Below are positions 23,327-34,950 of a stretch of 64,000 nucleotides of DNA, piece after piece. Source of the stretch: Anaeramoeba flamelloides (Eukaryota > Metamonada > Anaeramoebidae); assembly GCA_027625915.1 (NCBI GenBank), contig JANTQA010000070.1:9677001-9741000 (forward strand). Reading direction: 5' to 3'. Made by a program: the position numbers and the translations under genes. Below the pieces are notes generated by a model, which saw only the letters and a program-made list of their open reading frames with translations, did not search any database and was not told the origin of the DNA. Position 1 is the stretch's first letter. Each line of letters starts with the position of its first letter.

Positions 23327-26300
23327 ATGTATTCTTTAAGTGAATACACCATCTCAAAAACATTCAAGGGTACGATCGTTGATTCTCCAACTCTTCAAGT
23401 AATTTCCATACAACAAGCACCTCACCCTTTGGATCCACAAAGTGGAATTAGGCTTGAGGGTTTTCTTTCTGATGGAAAACATTACCAAAAATCAATTTTT
23501 TCAGATCCAATTTTGCTTTTGTTTCAACAAAAAGAGTTCAAATTATATTCAATAATAATTCTGCAAAATTATGCTTCTCTTTTAATTAATTTTGAAAGGT
23601 AAAATTTGAACGAAATAGCGACCCAATTTTTTCTTTTTGTTTTCAATTTTTCCAAACAAAAAAACAAAAAAAAAAAAAAAAAACAAAAAAAATCTTTTTT
23701 TATGTCACTTAAAACTCTTTTAAAAAAGTGTTGACTTAAATTTTTTTCAAGTGTTAATAAAACCACTTAAAACAGGTAAGTTATCCAGTTTTAAGTTACA
23801 CCTCTAAAACTTTAATCGGAATTTTTTTGAAAATGGATTTAACAAAAAACCTGTTTAATATTATCATAATTTTTCAAAAAATCATGTATCCTATAGAGTA
23901 CTTATAATTTCTCAAATTAAGATTGTTTCTCAGTGTACAAAAAAAATTGGTGACCCTACCTTGGCGTCGTTTCAAACAGATCTTTTCTCTCCAAATAATG
24001 TTACTCAAAAAAATGTGGTTGATTCTTCTGTCCAAATGAATAACCATGCATCAAATATTACAACAAAGCTGGAACCACAACTTAAACAGTCCTCAACTCT
24101 CCAAACTATTAACAAGAACATTGCCACTTCTTCCAGCACAATCACATTTTCTCAGCAAGGCTTTGGTCTGAATAATAATCAAAGCAAAAAGACAATTCAA
24201 CATTCAAAAAACCAAAATCACAATATTAATAATAGTCCTTTTAATAGCTTCTCTGATCGTGATCAGAATAACAAAATTAATACCAAGATTCAAAGAACCA
24301 CTTCCCTTCCGTCAGGGCAAAATAATATAAAAAATAAACAGAATAACGAAATTCGTTCAATCCTTTCCCATAATCAAAGCATTGAAACAAACCTTTTTAG
24401 TGATCAGCCGAACCCAATTAAACAAGTTGTGAACAAACAAAATCGTAACAGTATTAATGTTAATATAAATAACCACAATGTGAGTATAAATAATACCACG
24501 ACTACTTATCTTCATGGCAATTCGAAGATTTTAAATAATAGTGTTGGGAATCAAATTGAAATTGAAATAGAAAAAGAAGACAATTCCTTAATAAATCCAA
24601 AAAAGCAAGAAAAAATGGCGTTTAAGAATTCTAATGGTAATATTAAAAACGGCGATGATAGGGTTCCATATAAACAAAATCACCACAATATTAATATTAA
24701 TATTATTAATAATAATAATAATTATTTCCAGATCGATAACACAACGAATTATCCGTTAAACAATCAAAACGATCAAATAAAACAAAGCATTCATCTAAAT
24801 ACAAATCTTCAATCAAATGGAAAAAAAAAGCCAATGGTGCCAAGTTATGGGAATAACAAAAATAAAGATATATTGCTTAACAAGCCAATCAAACTTGAAA
24901 AAATGTTGAATCCAAAAAATACTGAGAAAATTACTTTTATCAAATCATTAAAACCTGGGATATGTCAATGGTCAATCAAAGTAAGGATCACTCATATATG
25001 TGATCTTGGGTATTTGGAAAACAAAAATAATCCCAATGATTTGGGAACAAAATTTGAAAACCTTTATGCTATTGAATTAATTGATCAAAACGGCGATGAA
25101 ATCCGTGCAATTTTTGATCAATTATTTTTGGAAAAATTTGAAATTTTTTTGAAATTATATAATATTTTAATTATATCCAATGGCATAATCAAATTATGTG
25201 ACGCGGAATTCAATACACACAGCCAATTCTCTTTCATTATTTTTGATACCACCACAACTATTAATAAAATTATAGTTAACCAAATGCCATATTATGCGTT
25301 ATATTCAAAGCAAACACAAGAAATTAATAAAATAGGGCTGAATTTAAATATGGCTACTTTTAAATTTGTTGATTTTATTGGTGTTATAAACTCAATATCA
25401 ATTGAAAAGGGGGGCAATATTAGTAGCAGCCTTGGTAAAAAAATAATAATTGTAGATCCTTATGGATCCATCCCTTTATTTTTAATTGGTGAAAATGCAA
25501 ATGTGTTTGAAGGAAAGGTTGGCACAATAATTTTACTTAAATATTGTAAAATTGTAAGACAAAATAATAGAATTGAATTAAGAATTTCTCTTTTTACCAG
25601 GATCTTTTTTAATCCCGAAATCGAAGAAACTCGCCAATTATTAAATTGGTGGAAGATTGGAAATAACAATATAAAAAAAAATTTATCGTCACAAACCCAA
25701 AAGCAAAACCTCAAAAAGATTGTAATTTTAAGCCAGACTCAGACAAACGACAACTTAACCCCCCAAAAAATAAACCACAAACAATTATTACAAAAGCAAA
25801 ATCAACAAAGCCAAATATTACAACAACGACAACAAAATCACAAAACATTATTACAACAACAGCAACAGCCACAAAAACAACAAAATAACAAAATATTACA
25901 ACAGCAACAGCAACAATTACAACAAAAACAGAACCAAAACAAAGCGTTATGGGTGAAAAAAGAACAACAGCAATATCACCAAAAAAATTTACAACAAAAC
26001 CAAAACCCATTATCATTGAAACAAAATTTACAACAACAACAAAATTCACAACAAATAAAACAAGAGATATTATTGCAACAACAGCAGCTGCTGCAACAAC
26101 AACAAAACAAAACATTAGTACAACAACAACCGCAGCAACAATTACAACAACGCTACAATCAAAACAAATCTCCATGGATGAAAAAAGAACAACAGCAAGA
26201 TCAACAAAACCAAATATTACAGCAACAAAACCAAAAAATATTATTACAACAACAGCAACAGCAGCTACAATATCAAAAGCAACAATTTCAGCAGCAGCAA

Positions 26301-27185
26301 CAACAACAAAAACAACAACAAAAAAACAAAACATTATTACAACAACAGCCACAGTCACAACAACAACAAAATAACAAAATATTATATCAGCAACAGCAAC
26401 AATTACAACAAAAACAGAACCAAAACAAAGCGTTATGGGTGAAAAAAGAACAACAGCAATATTACCAAAAAAATTTACAACAAAACCAAAACCCATTATC
26501 ATTGAAACAAAATTTACAACAACAACAAAATTCACAACAAATAAAACAAGAGATATTATTGCACCAACAAACACAATGCAAATTACAATTGTATACCCCC
26601 GTTCTCATTCGCCCATTGCCTCAAAAATCGTGGGGCGATATTGAAATAATCACTCTTAGTGATATCGACGAAATATTTATAACAAGAAAATCATGTTCTA
26701 AACGCGTTGCTGTTTATGCAATGATAACAAAACTCAAAATTGATGAATACCACCCCTATTACGAGTCCTGTGAATCCAAGTCTTGTCATAAAAAGGTTGA
26801 AAAAACAAGCTTGGGGTGGTATTGCTCGAGATGCAAAAAAAATTATTTTTCAAACAATTTTAGTTTCCACTTTCAACTTTCAATTGCAGACAACACAACG
26901 GCTAAATGGATGACTGTGTTTGATAGCTGTGCTAAAAAATTAGTAAACATAGATGCTAAGAGTGTTCATGAATTATATCAAAATAACTTAGCTCACCTTG
27001 CAATCAAAACAATGAAAAAAATCGAAGGAAAATCAGGTGTGTTCTTATTAAATATTTCTGCTTATAGATGTAACAATATCTATAAAAAAAACATCATTAT
27101 GAATGATTGTAAGATCGATTTCAATTATATAAAAGCTTCAAAAAGAGTATTGAAAAGGATCTTTGATTTAAAAACGATATTGTAA
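23327..27185 (+). CDS. RPA1: Replication protein A 70 kDa subunit with giant Asn- and Gln-rich linkers
   Basis: Exon 1 runs 23327-23598 (donor GTAAAA) and exon 2 runs 23897-27185 (acceptor CTATAG). The split codon gives Arg and the join reads NFERVLIISQIKIVSQ, ending in the conserved KIGDP. The product is 1186 residues; the usual size is about 600-650. Domains: N-terminal OB fold (1 to about 110); Asn/Gln/Lys linker (about 115-440, normally about 70 residues); DNA-binding OB folds A (about 442-560) and B (574-677); Gln-rich insert (about 718-992); OB fold C (about 997-1186) with a zinc ribbon, C-x4-C-x12-C-x2-C, at CESKSC and CSRC. RPA1 binds single-stranded DNA in replication, repair and recombination. 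The Gln insert holds two near-identical copies of about 200 bp (25882 and 26370). The upstream in-frame stop and family N terminus support the start. A frame read only from exon 2 would miss the first OB fold. Confidence 0.93.
23599..23896 (+). other. RPA1 intron (298 bp)
   Basis: GTAAAA to CTATAG. It contains an A-run near 23660-23690 and many in-frame stops. Splicing here keeps the reading frame and rebuilds the strand that leads into KIGDP. Confidence 0.85.
25882..26567 (+). repeat. Recent ~200 bp direct duplication inside the RPA1 Gln-rich insert
   Basis: The segment at about 25882-26080 recurs at about 26370-26567, an offset of 486 bases. Over the last ~150 bases I see only one substitution (CAC versus TAC codon after CAGCAATA). 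Both encode a unit with ALWVKKEQQQY and NPLSLKQNLQQQQNSQQ. A more diverged unit with PWMKKEQQQ lies between them. Confidence 0.9.
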
Positions 27186-27956
27186 AAATGCTTTTGATAT
27201 TTGCTTTTTGAATATATCCTTCTTCTTCTTTTTATTATTATTTTGGGAATCTCTTTAATAATACATTCGTTAATTAGTCGGAAATTATTATTAAGAATTG
27301 TACATTAGAAATAAGAAATTAAGTTATTTTTGACTCTTTTGTACTCTTAGAATTAAACACTAATCAACAAAATTAATAGAGAATAAACTGAGATTTTAAA
27401 ATTAGATAAAAACTGAAATATAATTCTTGAAAAGAAAATGTTAAATTCACTGAAAAGAAAATTTTAATAATTTGAAGTTGCCCACAGATCATAAACAATC
27501 CATTCTTAAATTATTGAACAAACAAAATAAAAATGTATTGATATCTTTTTTATTAAAGTGCAAAAAGACAAAATATGATCATTTTACAACAATTTCTGTA
27601 TTTTTTTGTTTCTTTTCGTTGTTGTTTTTTTTTTTTTTTTTTAAGAAATAAGTCTGCTTTTAATCATTGAATGAAGTGATTCGACCATTTCAACTCAACT
27701 TTGTAAAAAAACTAACTTTTAAAATAAACAAATTTATAAGAATAAATTATTTTTTGTGAGAATCAGATCAGTTTTCAAAATATTGAATTTTTTATAAATT
27801 GAAGACAAATTAATGTATATGTTGGTTTTGAAAAAAAAATGAAAAAAAAAAGTATAAAAGAGTTTTTTAAGTTCATAATTCTCTCCAATATGATCATGAA
27901 AAAATTGATTCAATAAAAAAATTAAATATTTGCTAATTTTACCCTTTTTAATTACT

Positions 27957-28640
27957 AAACTATTTTCCAATCAAAGGGGCCAGTTGTAATGCGTATATTA
28001 TATGCGTTTAAAGGGTTTACAAGGATATTAGAAGAAAAAATTAAATTTGGAAATTTCAAAATTGAAATCATTTTTTTTTTTTCGATTTTTATTTAACTGG
28101 TTATTTGTTTGCTAAAATTCCTTTTTTATTGCAAGATCAATATTCACCTTGTAAAAACGTGCTATTTTAAGGTTATTGAAACCATGTGAAAATGATTGTT
28201 GAGAAATCATATTGATTTCTAATGGAATTTTATTCAATCTTGGGTATGGATATTTGATTTATAAATGTGAATAATTTTCACTTCATTTTCATTTTCCTTT
28301 AACAAATAGAGGACACAAAATTCAACCTACTTCGCTTGGGGACTTTATTTATAAAAGAAAAGTATGGAAAATGAAGTGAAAATTATTTCCTATTTATTAT
28401 TCAAATACCAGTAATAGATCAAAACGAACATTGTTTATTTTCTCAATAGGTGCCCTAAGAACTGGAATTTTTCTATTTTTAAGAAAATCTATTAATTAAT
28501 CAGTTTTATTTCAGACGGGAATCAACAATTTCATAATGTGGATTATTCTGCTTATTTTTTATTTGTTTTCAATGGCCAATTATATAAAATAATTGATATT
28601 TGAAAAACATGTTGGGCACCTCTGGCTGAAACAAAGTTTA
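27957..28640 (+). mobile_element. MITE family A, copy 3
   Basis: The left end is TAAACTATTTTCCAATC then AAAGGGGCC; the right end is GGGCACCTCTGGCTG then AAAGTTTA, an imperfect terminal inverted repeat. The centre carries a palindrome (about 28270-28390) with arms AATTTTCACTTCATTTTC and its complement, which the other copies lack, so it may be a further insertion. Confidence 0.75.
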
Positions 28641-28899
28641 CAATTATAATAAAAACTAGTGGTTAATAAGTGATTTTTGATCAAATAATTATTTTTAAAG
28701 ATATTTTATAAACTAAGTAGGAAAATCCAATTTTCCAGATTCTATTAAAAATTTTTTTCAATTTAATTATAAAAAATTTGAATTATTTTTTTCTTCTAGC
28801 TAAGTGGTCATTTTATTAGATTTTAAAAGTTTTTTTAAATCTGATAAATATCTTTCAAATAGCGAATCAATTATTGGGATTATTAAAGAATTATAGGTT

Positions 28900-29856
28900 C
28901 TTTTAAATAAAAAAAAATCATAACCGAAATTTATTGATTTTTCGTTAGGTTTTCCAGAATTTAAAAGAATAGAGTAAAATCAAGGATTTTACTCAATTCT
29001 TTTGAATTTTTGAAAACCTAGGACATTTTGGTTAGGTTTTTTTTAATTTTTGATATAAACAGAAAATTTAAGAACTTTTCGGTTTATTCCAAAAAGTAAA
29101 AAAAACCTAGGACACTCTCAAATAAATATAAAACTCGAAAAAACTTCAAAACAACACTTCACAAAGAAAATAGAAAACCTCAAAAAACCTAGAACGCTTT
29201 ACAAATAAATAGAACACTCAAAAAAACCTAACATAAATCTATCTATTTTAAAAATAAAAACTTAAATCAAGAAAATCTAACAGCGGTTTTCAAAAATTCA
29301 AAATAAAACGAAAATTTCATAAATTTTCTCTCTATTTCTCAATTTAAAAAAACGCTAAAGATGGTTTTCCAGGATTCCAAATAATTTAGTAAAATCCTTA
29401 GATTTTTCTCTATTCTTTCAAATTCTGGAAAACCTAACAACTTTGGATAGTTTTTAATTTCGTAATACAAATTATATTATTATTATTTAATATAAACTAA
29501 AATTCAAAATTTTCCACACAGCTAAAACGTTACAAACAATCACAATAATACAATTTCATTGAAATTGGAGATAATTTTGATTTTTGTGAAATATGAAAAT
29601 CATTTTTTCATCTTTTAGTTTTTTTTTTCATTTTATTGTTTGAATTACGTAATTTGCTTCGTCCGAACAACATTTTTCTACAAGGTTTATATTATGTTAA
29701 AGTTGAGTTGTTCCAAATAGAAGAACTCAAATAAAATTATTTGGTGATATCTAACCTTTTATCGATCAATATTCCTAATAGAATTTCAACAAATTTACTA
29801 ATGTATTTTTTTGTTTTGCTCTCTCCAAAATTTTTAACACGCCCTAGATTTATTTG
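28900..29856. repeat. Dispersed repeat family E, copy 2, with CCTAGG-type hairpins
   Basis: It aligns with the flanks of the nested element at 14240-16115 and lacks the inner TTAA element. It contains several inverted pairs built on AGGTTTTTTTTAATTT and AAAAAAAACCTAGGAC, suggesting multiple foldback units. Non-coding. Confidence 0.55.
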
Positions 29857-30048
29857 TATTGATAATTATTTATTTTTTGTTTTGTGATTATTGCAATTTA
29901 TGAAAAAGTGTTAACATTTCAATTAGTGAATGGTTCTAATTTGGTAAATCTTCGAGAAGTGATTAATTCAGTTTTTTTTTTTCACAAATCGAATTTTTTT
30001 CTGTTAAAAATTTTGAATTGGGGTTTATATATATATATATATATATAG

Positions 30049-30071
<23 letters not shown>

Positions 30072-30079
<8 letters not shown>

Positions 30080-30651
30080 CCAAAAAAGTGGGGCATTTTT
30101 TTTACATTTCATAAAAAATATTTTTTTTTAGTAATGGTAATCATTAATCGACAATACCAAATTAAGTTTAATATTTATACCGATTGAATCAACCACTTAT
30201 GTATTTAATTTAAATCATGTTAGTTGAAATATTCCCAAACAATGAAAAAAAAAAATAGAACTTTTTTTGGTTAAAGCAATGTACGACCTATTTCAATAAA
30301 AAACCGGAAATATGGAAAGGGTACAAATGATTTTTTAAACACAAAAACGCATTTATATGTTATTAATTATATTGTAAATTTTGTTGAGATTATACAAGTT
30401 ATGAAAATATTTTTTTGATCAAAAAGAAAATAATAAACACCAATTTTCACCATAAAAAATATCCGATAAAATCGAGATCATAAATTTTAAAATATTTTAT
30501 TTCTGCAATACAATACTAAGAAACAAATTGAATTATTATCAAGAATCTATAAATGGTGGTTAATGATTTTATATATTTAAATCCTTTTTTGAAGAATTTG
30601 TTATATAAATATATTTTAAAATAAATTTGCCCCACATTCTTGGAAATAGCT
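30072..30651 (+). mobile_element. Mariner-related MITE (family M), copy 1, complete
   Basis: 580 bp with ends AGGTATTTCCAAAAAAGTGG-GGC and GCC-CCACATTCTTGGAAATAGCT, flanked by TA on both sides and inserted in a (TA)n microsatellite that continues on each side. The terminal core AAAAAAGTGGGGC is shared with the mariner element at 61377-63157. No open reading frame. This is the size and form expected of a deletion derivative mobilised in trans. Confidence 0.85.
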
Positions 30652-30779
30652 TATATATATATATATATATATATATTAATTTTCTTCTTCTCTTGTTTTT
30701 ATTTGATACAATTTTCTTTAATTACTCTGTTCTCTAACCCAATAAAAAATAAATCTCAAATGAATTTTCAATAAAAGTG

Positions 30780-31076
30780 AAAACATATAAATTCATCTAA
30801 TCCTTTAAAAAATCATTTGTACTTTTTCCATATTTCCAGTTTTTTATTGAAATTGGTCTTCTAACATTGTTTTCACCTAAAATAGTGAAATTTATTTTTT
30901 AATTTTTTGGAATAATTTCTTGAATATATATTTAGAAATCAATATATTAGTTACTGATTCAATCAGTATAAATATTATACATAATTTGGCAATTTCAATT
31001 TAATAATGCCTTCACTAAAAAAGATTATTTAACATAAAATGTAATAAAAAAAAAACCCAACTTTTTCGGAATATCT
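30780..31076 (-). mobile_element. Mariner-related MITE (family M), copy 2, truncated
   Basis: Read in reverse from 31076 it starts AGATATTCCGAAAAAGTTGG and then follows copy 1 for about 300 bases (shared: TATTTATACYGATTGAATCA, CAATTTCAATAAAAAACYGG, ACAAATGATTTTTTAAA). A TA follows its outer end. The inner end is lost near the (TA)n next to copy 1. Confidence 0.7.
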
Positions 31077-32671
31077 TAGTTCTTCTGACCCAAAATTTAA
31101 TTGGGAAAATCGATATCTTTTAAAAAGATTAACTCATTTTTCTACATTTGATAAATGAAGTTACGTATTGATATTTTTATCGTTTCCTAGTGTAAATAAT
31201 TATTCTATTATATTTGGGTATAAAAATAAAGAAGTGTTACAAGTACATTAAAACCAAAAAAATAAGTTCTACCTACTGATATTTGATGAATAAAAGTGAT
31301 AAATTTTGAGCTATATTTTTCTGTTATTTTTCAATTCAAAAAAGAGTTTTCAAAGTAAAGTAATCTAAATAATTAAATTGTAAAAACGAAAATGAAAATT
31401 ATATAAAAATATTTTCTATTTTACACTTCAAATACCAATCCTAAATATCGAATTTAAGAGCTAAGTGATTTACGATGTGTTTATTACATACTCAAATGTT
31501 TAGATTCCAACAAAAACATGACAATTATGATAAAATTCTTCTTTTTTTTGTTGTTTGAAAATAACAAGATACTTAAAATAACAAAAAAATTTCAAATTAA
31601 CTCAATAAAACATAAAAAAATATAACTCAAAAAAAAAAAAAAACACCAAAAAACAAAACACTTTGTGTTTTTAAAAATAATTTTATTGGAATCTTCAAAT
31701 AGTAGATCATAATATGTTTAACCAATCCAAAAGGATAGTTTTTGTAATGAATTTCATAAATTTGTTTGTGGAATAGCCCAAAAATCTAAAAGTTTTTTTC
31801 TCTTCTTGTGAAATACAAATACAATTTAATGATTCAATATAAAAATATTTATCCTATTTGAAAGACTATTCGAACTCTTAACTTCTATTTTGAAGAAATT
31901 GTTCATTCTCCAATCTCAACAGAAAACTTATTCATCCAAGTTATGATTGTTTTGGATGAGAAATAAAATTAAATTCTTGTATTGTTTTTTATTTTTTTTA
32001 ATCGTTTTCCTAATCTTGTTTTTGCAAAATCCCAGTACAAGATCATCGACTCAACAAATTGTACAGAAAGAAAGTTCGGAAAATTCGATTAACTTCAGTT
32101 CGGTTTCGAATCGCTTGAGTCCGTACCCGTTTACTTGCAGTTGCGTTTCAGTTCTTTTTCAGTTGTCTAATTCAAGTTAAATTTGTTTATGATCAGATCA
32201 AGTTAGTTTGAGATCTACTCGTGAAAAAGTCTATCGTTTCTTATAATGATTTTTTCTTACTTTTACCCTCCTCGCTCTCCAAAAACCTTAATATCACAAA
32301 AAGAGGAGTGCCCCAAGTAACCCAAGGAACCCAAGGAACCCAAGGAACCTAAGGAACCTAAAAAAACTTTTTCTGAAATATTTGAAAAAAGTAAAAAGTC
32401 TAAAAAAATCAAAAAAAGTTTTATTAGTATTAATACAGATTATTTTTAGTATTATTATTATTATTGAAAATTAAATCCAAAATTTTTAAAATCGTCAAGA
32501 TCCAAATCAATTATTAATTTTTATTTTCAATTTCAAAAATCTAATTCCAATTGATTAATTTTTTAAATGGTTGGTTCATTTATTCATTTGTCCAACCAAA
32601 TCATCAACTCAATTCAAAATATAAGCAATATGAAAAAAGCTAAGAGTGGTAATGATTTAAAAAACACCAAA

Positions 32672-34473
32672 TTAATTAAGTTCAAATTGCTTTTTAATGT
32701 TATTTAATTCAAACTCAAAATTACATTGATCATTTAATTTATAATATTCAACAGCATCAGATAATTCGTCAACAATTAATTTTGGGTCTTGGTTTGTTTT
32801 CAATCCAATTGAATTGGTATAAAAATATTTGATTAATATTTCCAAGCTTTCGATTGATTTATTAGTATAATCTTGAACTTTATTTATGTTTTCTTTTTCA
32901 TTAACATAATCAAACATTGCCCTAAATAAGCCACTTCTCGCCAATAAAATGAATTTGTGCACTGGTATTTCTTCATATTTATCCTCTTCCTCTTCATCAT
33001 TCTCTTCATCCTCAATTTTAACCAAAATTTTAAAATCCTTTGAATCATCATCTTTGTATAATTGGGCAATATCTTTTTCCAGTGTATTATCCACAGATGG
33101 AGGGAATGTTAATTGCAATAAATTAAAAGTTTGTTCAAGTTTTCCAATATCTGAAATTTCATCATAATAAATCCATTTCAGAAAACTCAATGTTTGTTCT
33201 TTATTGATTGATTTTTCACCAAATAATTTGTTTTGGATTTGGTCAATTGTTAATTTGGTTCTGCATTCAAGAAGAGCTTTATGGACAGGGATTTGGTTTC
33301 CCATGGTTCCAATTTCACAATCACAAAATTTTTTGGGTTCCAGTAATATCCTGAGATCTTCTGAAAGTGTATTTTTGAAATCAAGAAAAAGAGAGCTAAC
33401 CCTTGATCCACAGGCAATTCGGATCAGGTCTTTTGATCCTAAATAATTTGTAAAAAAACTAGGAAGGCTGATTTTTGTTGGTACTTTATTCAGGTGATGA
33501 ATTCATCAATTGGGTAGAGATTTTTGTCAAAGCCCCACCCATACAATTCGTTTTGGTCTGTCAAAACCAAAGTTTGGGTTGATCCTGTTGCCAGTTGGAC
33601 AGCTTTCTTCTCCTTGAGTTGTGGTATCAAGGTAAAAAATTTTTTTCGGGCAACATATCCATTTGCTATCTGGCGTCCGCAGCTATAGGTTTGACCCTCA
33701 TTGGTAATTAAAACGGAGTGGCTACGACCCGAACTTACAGTCAGGATCTCGGATCCTTTAAAGTTTTTAACAGCAGCGGGTACCCATCTATGCAATGAAT
33801 TATGGTCAATACCTAATTCTCCATCTTGGTTACGTCCACAGGCATACAAACGATCTGGCTTACTCGTGACGAAAAAGAAACCCGAAGCATGAATTCCGGT
33901 AAAGATTTTGGTAACCTTGTCTTGGGCAGAGACAGGCATAGGTTCTTCACGTTTCTTTTTTACAGTACCCAGCCTACCATCAGCGTTTGATCCTGAGGCA
34001 TACAATTGGTCTCCATTACAAAGATAATAACAAGAACCATAGCCCATTGCAATTGAATTAACAAACAATTTCTTTTCTTCGAAAAAGGTCACAGGCCTGA
34101 TCTTTTCAAAAGTGCTTTGGTCTGCATCAAGAAGAGGGACTTCTTTAAAACGATTTCTATTAGCCAAAGACCAGACCTTTCCTGATTCAGTTAAAATTAG
34201 AGAGGTAAGACCACTTGAAATAATGTCTTTGATTGTTTCGTTTTTGGGTAATTGGTATTTCCTTTTCTTGTTATCTTTTTAATAAAACTCCAATTTGTCT
34301 GGCTTTTTCCAAACAAGACAATGAGGTTTTCTCCCACAGACGAGCTTTTTTATTGTTTGGGTTTTTTTGATTGAGCTTTTGGTCCATTTGGGTAAATTGT
34401 TGTTCTTTTCTTGGGTAAGGAAACTGAAATTTCCTCTTAGTCCAGTTAGATAAAGAGAAGAAGAATTGGTCAT
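32672..34473 (-). pseudogene. RCC1-repeat + tandem BTB protein gene, interrupted
   Basis: One coding stretch starts at ATG 34473 (MTNSSSLYLTGLRG) and carries about five RCC1-type repeats, with motifs such as QLYASGSNADGRLG, RLYACGRNQDGELG and ELYGWGFDKN. A split BTB (IPVHKALLECRTKL) and a second BTB (EIPVHKFILLARSGLFRAMF) follow, ending FELN. RCC1 propellers and BTB domains mediate protein contacts; BTB proteins often serve as cullin-3 adaptors. The frame is broken twice: an in-frame TAA at 34279-34281 within otherwise continuous homology, and a one-base shift just after the Thr codon that precedes the TGA at 33490-33492, after which homology continues as VPTKISLPSFF. No GT-AG intron explains either. 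It is a recent pseudogene or has base errors. TAA is a normal stop elsewhere here, so recoding is unlikely. Confidence 0.85.
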
Positions 34474-34544
34474 TTTTGATAAAAATTAAAAAAAAAACTA
34501 GGAAAAAATGTTTTCACAAAGTTACAATAAACCCTGAACTACCA

Positions 34545-34940
34545 TAATAATCCTATGTTTCAAAAAAGAAATCATGGTTTTTTTTCTTCTTGTTCCATTT
34601 CAACAACCCAATAATATACCCAAGTTCAAATCAGTTTTGAGAGTTAACTCCTTGATTCTTTAAGTAAAATTTAAATAATGAATGCAATTTGTTGATAATT
34701 TTTTGTAATATTTTTGATTTTTTTTTTGAAAAATGTTAGTTTTTTTGAATTAAAAAAATTTTGTGAAAAATTATCTCTATTTTTTATTGAAATTGCCCAA
34801 TTTGATCCTTTATTTTTAGAATTTTATTTTAATTAATAGATCTCTTTGAAACCAGTACTATATTTTTCGAAGATTTATTGATGTTTTCTTTGAACTTTTA
34901 ATGTATAGGTCTTCACTAACAAAAAAAACATCTTTTTTAT
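34545..34940 (+). repeat. Dispersed repeat family C, copy 2
   Basis: It aligns with 3640-4060 and 45755-46150. Landmarks: TTCTTCTTGTTCCA, ATACCCAAGTTCAAATC, AACTCCTTGAT, AATAATGAATGCAATTTG, TTTTTAATGTATAGGTCTTC-like end. Non-coding. Confidence 0.6.
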
Positions 34941-34950
34941 TACGAAACAC

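Larger units (their letters stand above)
27186..32671. other. 5.5 kb intergenic region dominated by MITE-like repeats
   Basis: This lies between the convergent RPA1 (+) and RCC1-BTB (-) genes. I see no gene. Identified repeats are MITE A copy 3, repeat E copy 2, mariner-related MITE copies 1 and 2 with flanking (TA)n, and a tandem AAGGAACCC/T microsatellite (32305-32360). A 77-codon frame at 31947-32180 falls in sequence partly repeated near 53690-53900 and is not convincing. Confidence 0.6.

Noticed and set aside
25711-26574. 287-codon Val/Phe-rich minus-strand frame and Thr-rich plus frames over the Gln repeat
   Set aside because: These are shadow frames of the CAA/CAG repeat in RPA1.
31947-32180. 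77-codon frame with an N-terminal hydrophobic segment, possibly a small secreted protein
   Set aside because: No homology is evident and part of the sequence recurs at about 53690-53900 without an open frame, so it is more likely repeat DNA.
32672-34473. Stop-codon reassignment to explain the in-frame TAA
   Set aside because: TAA ends several other genes here with family-consistent C termini, and the same gene also has a frame change.
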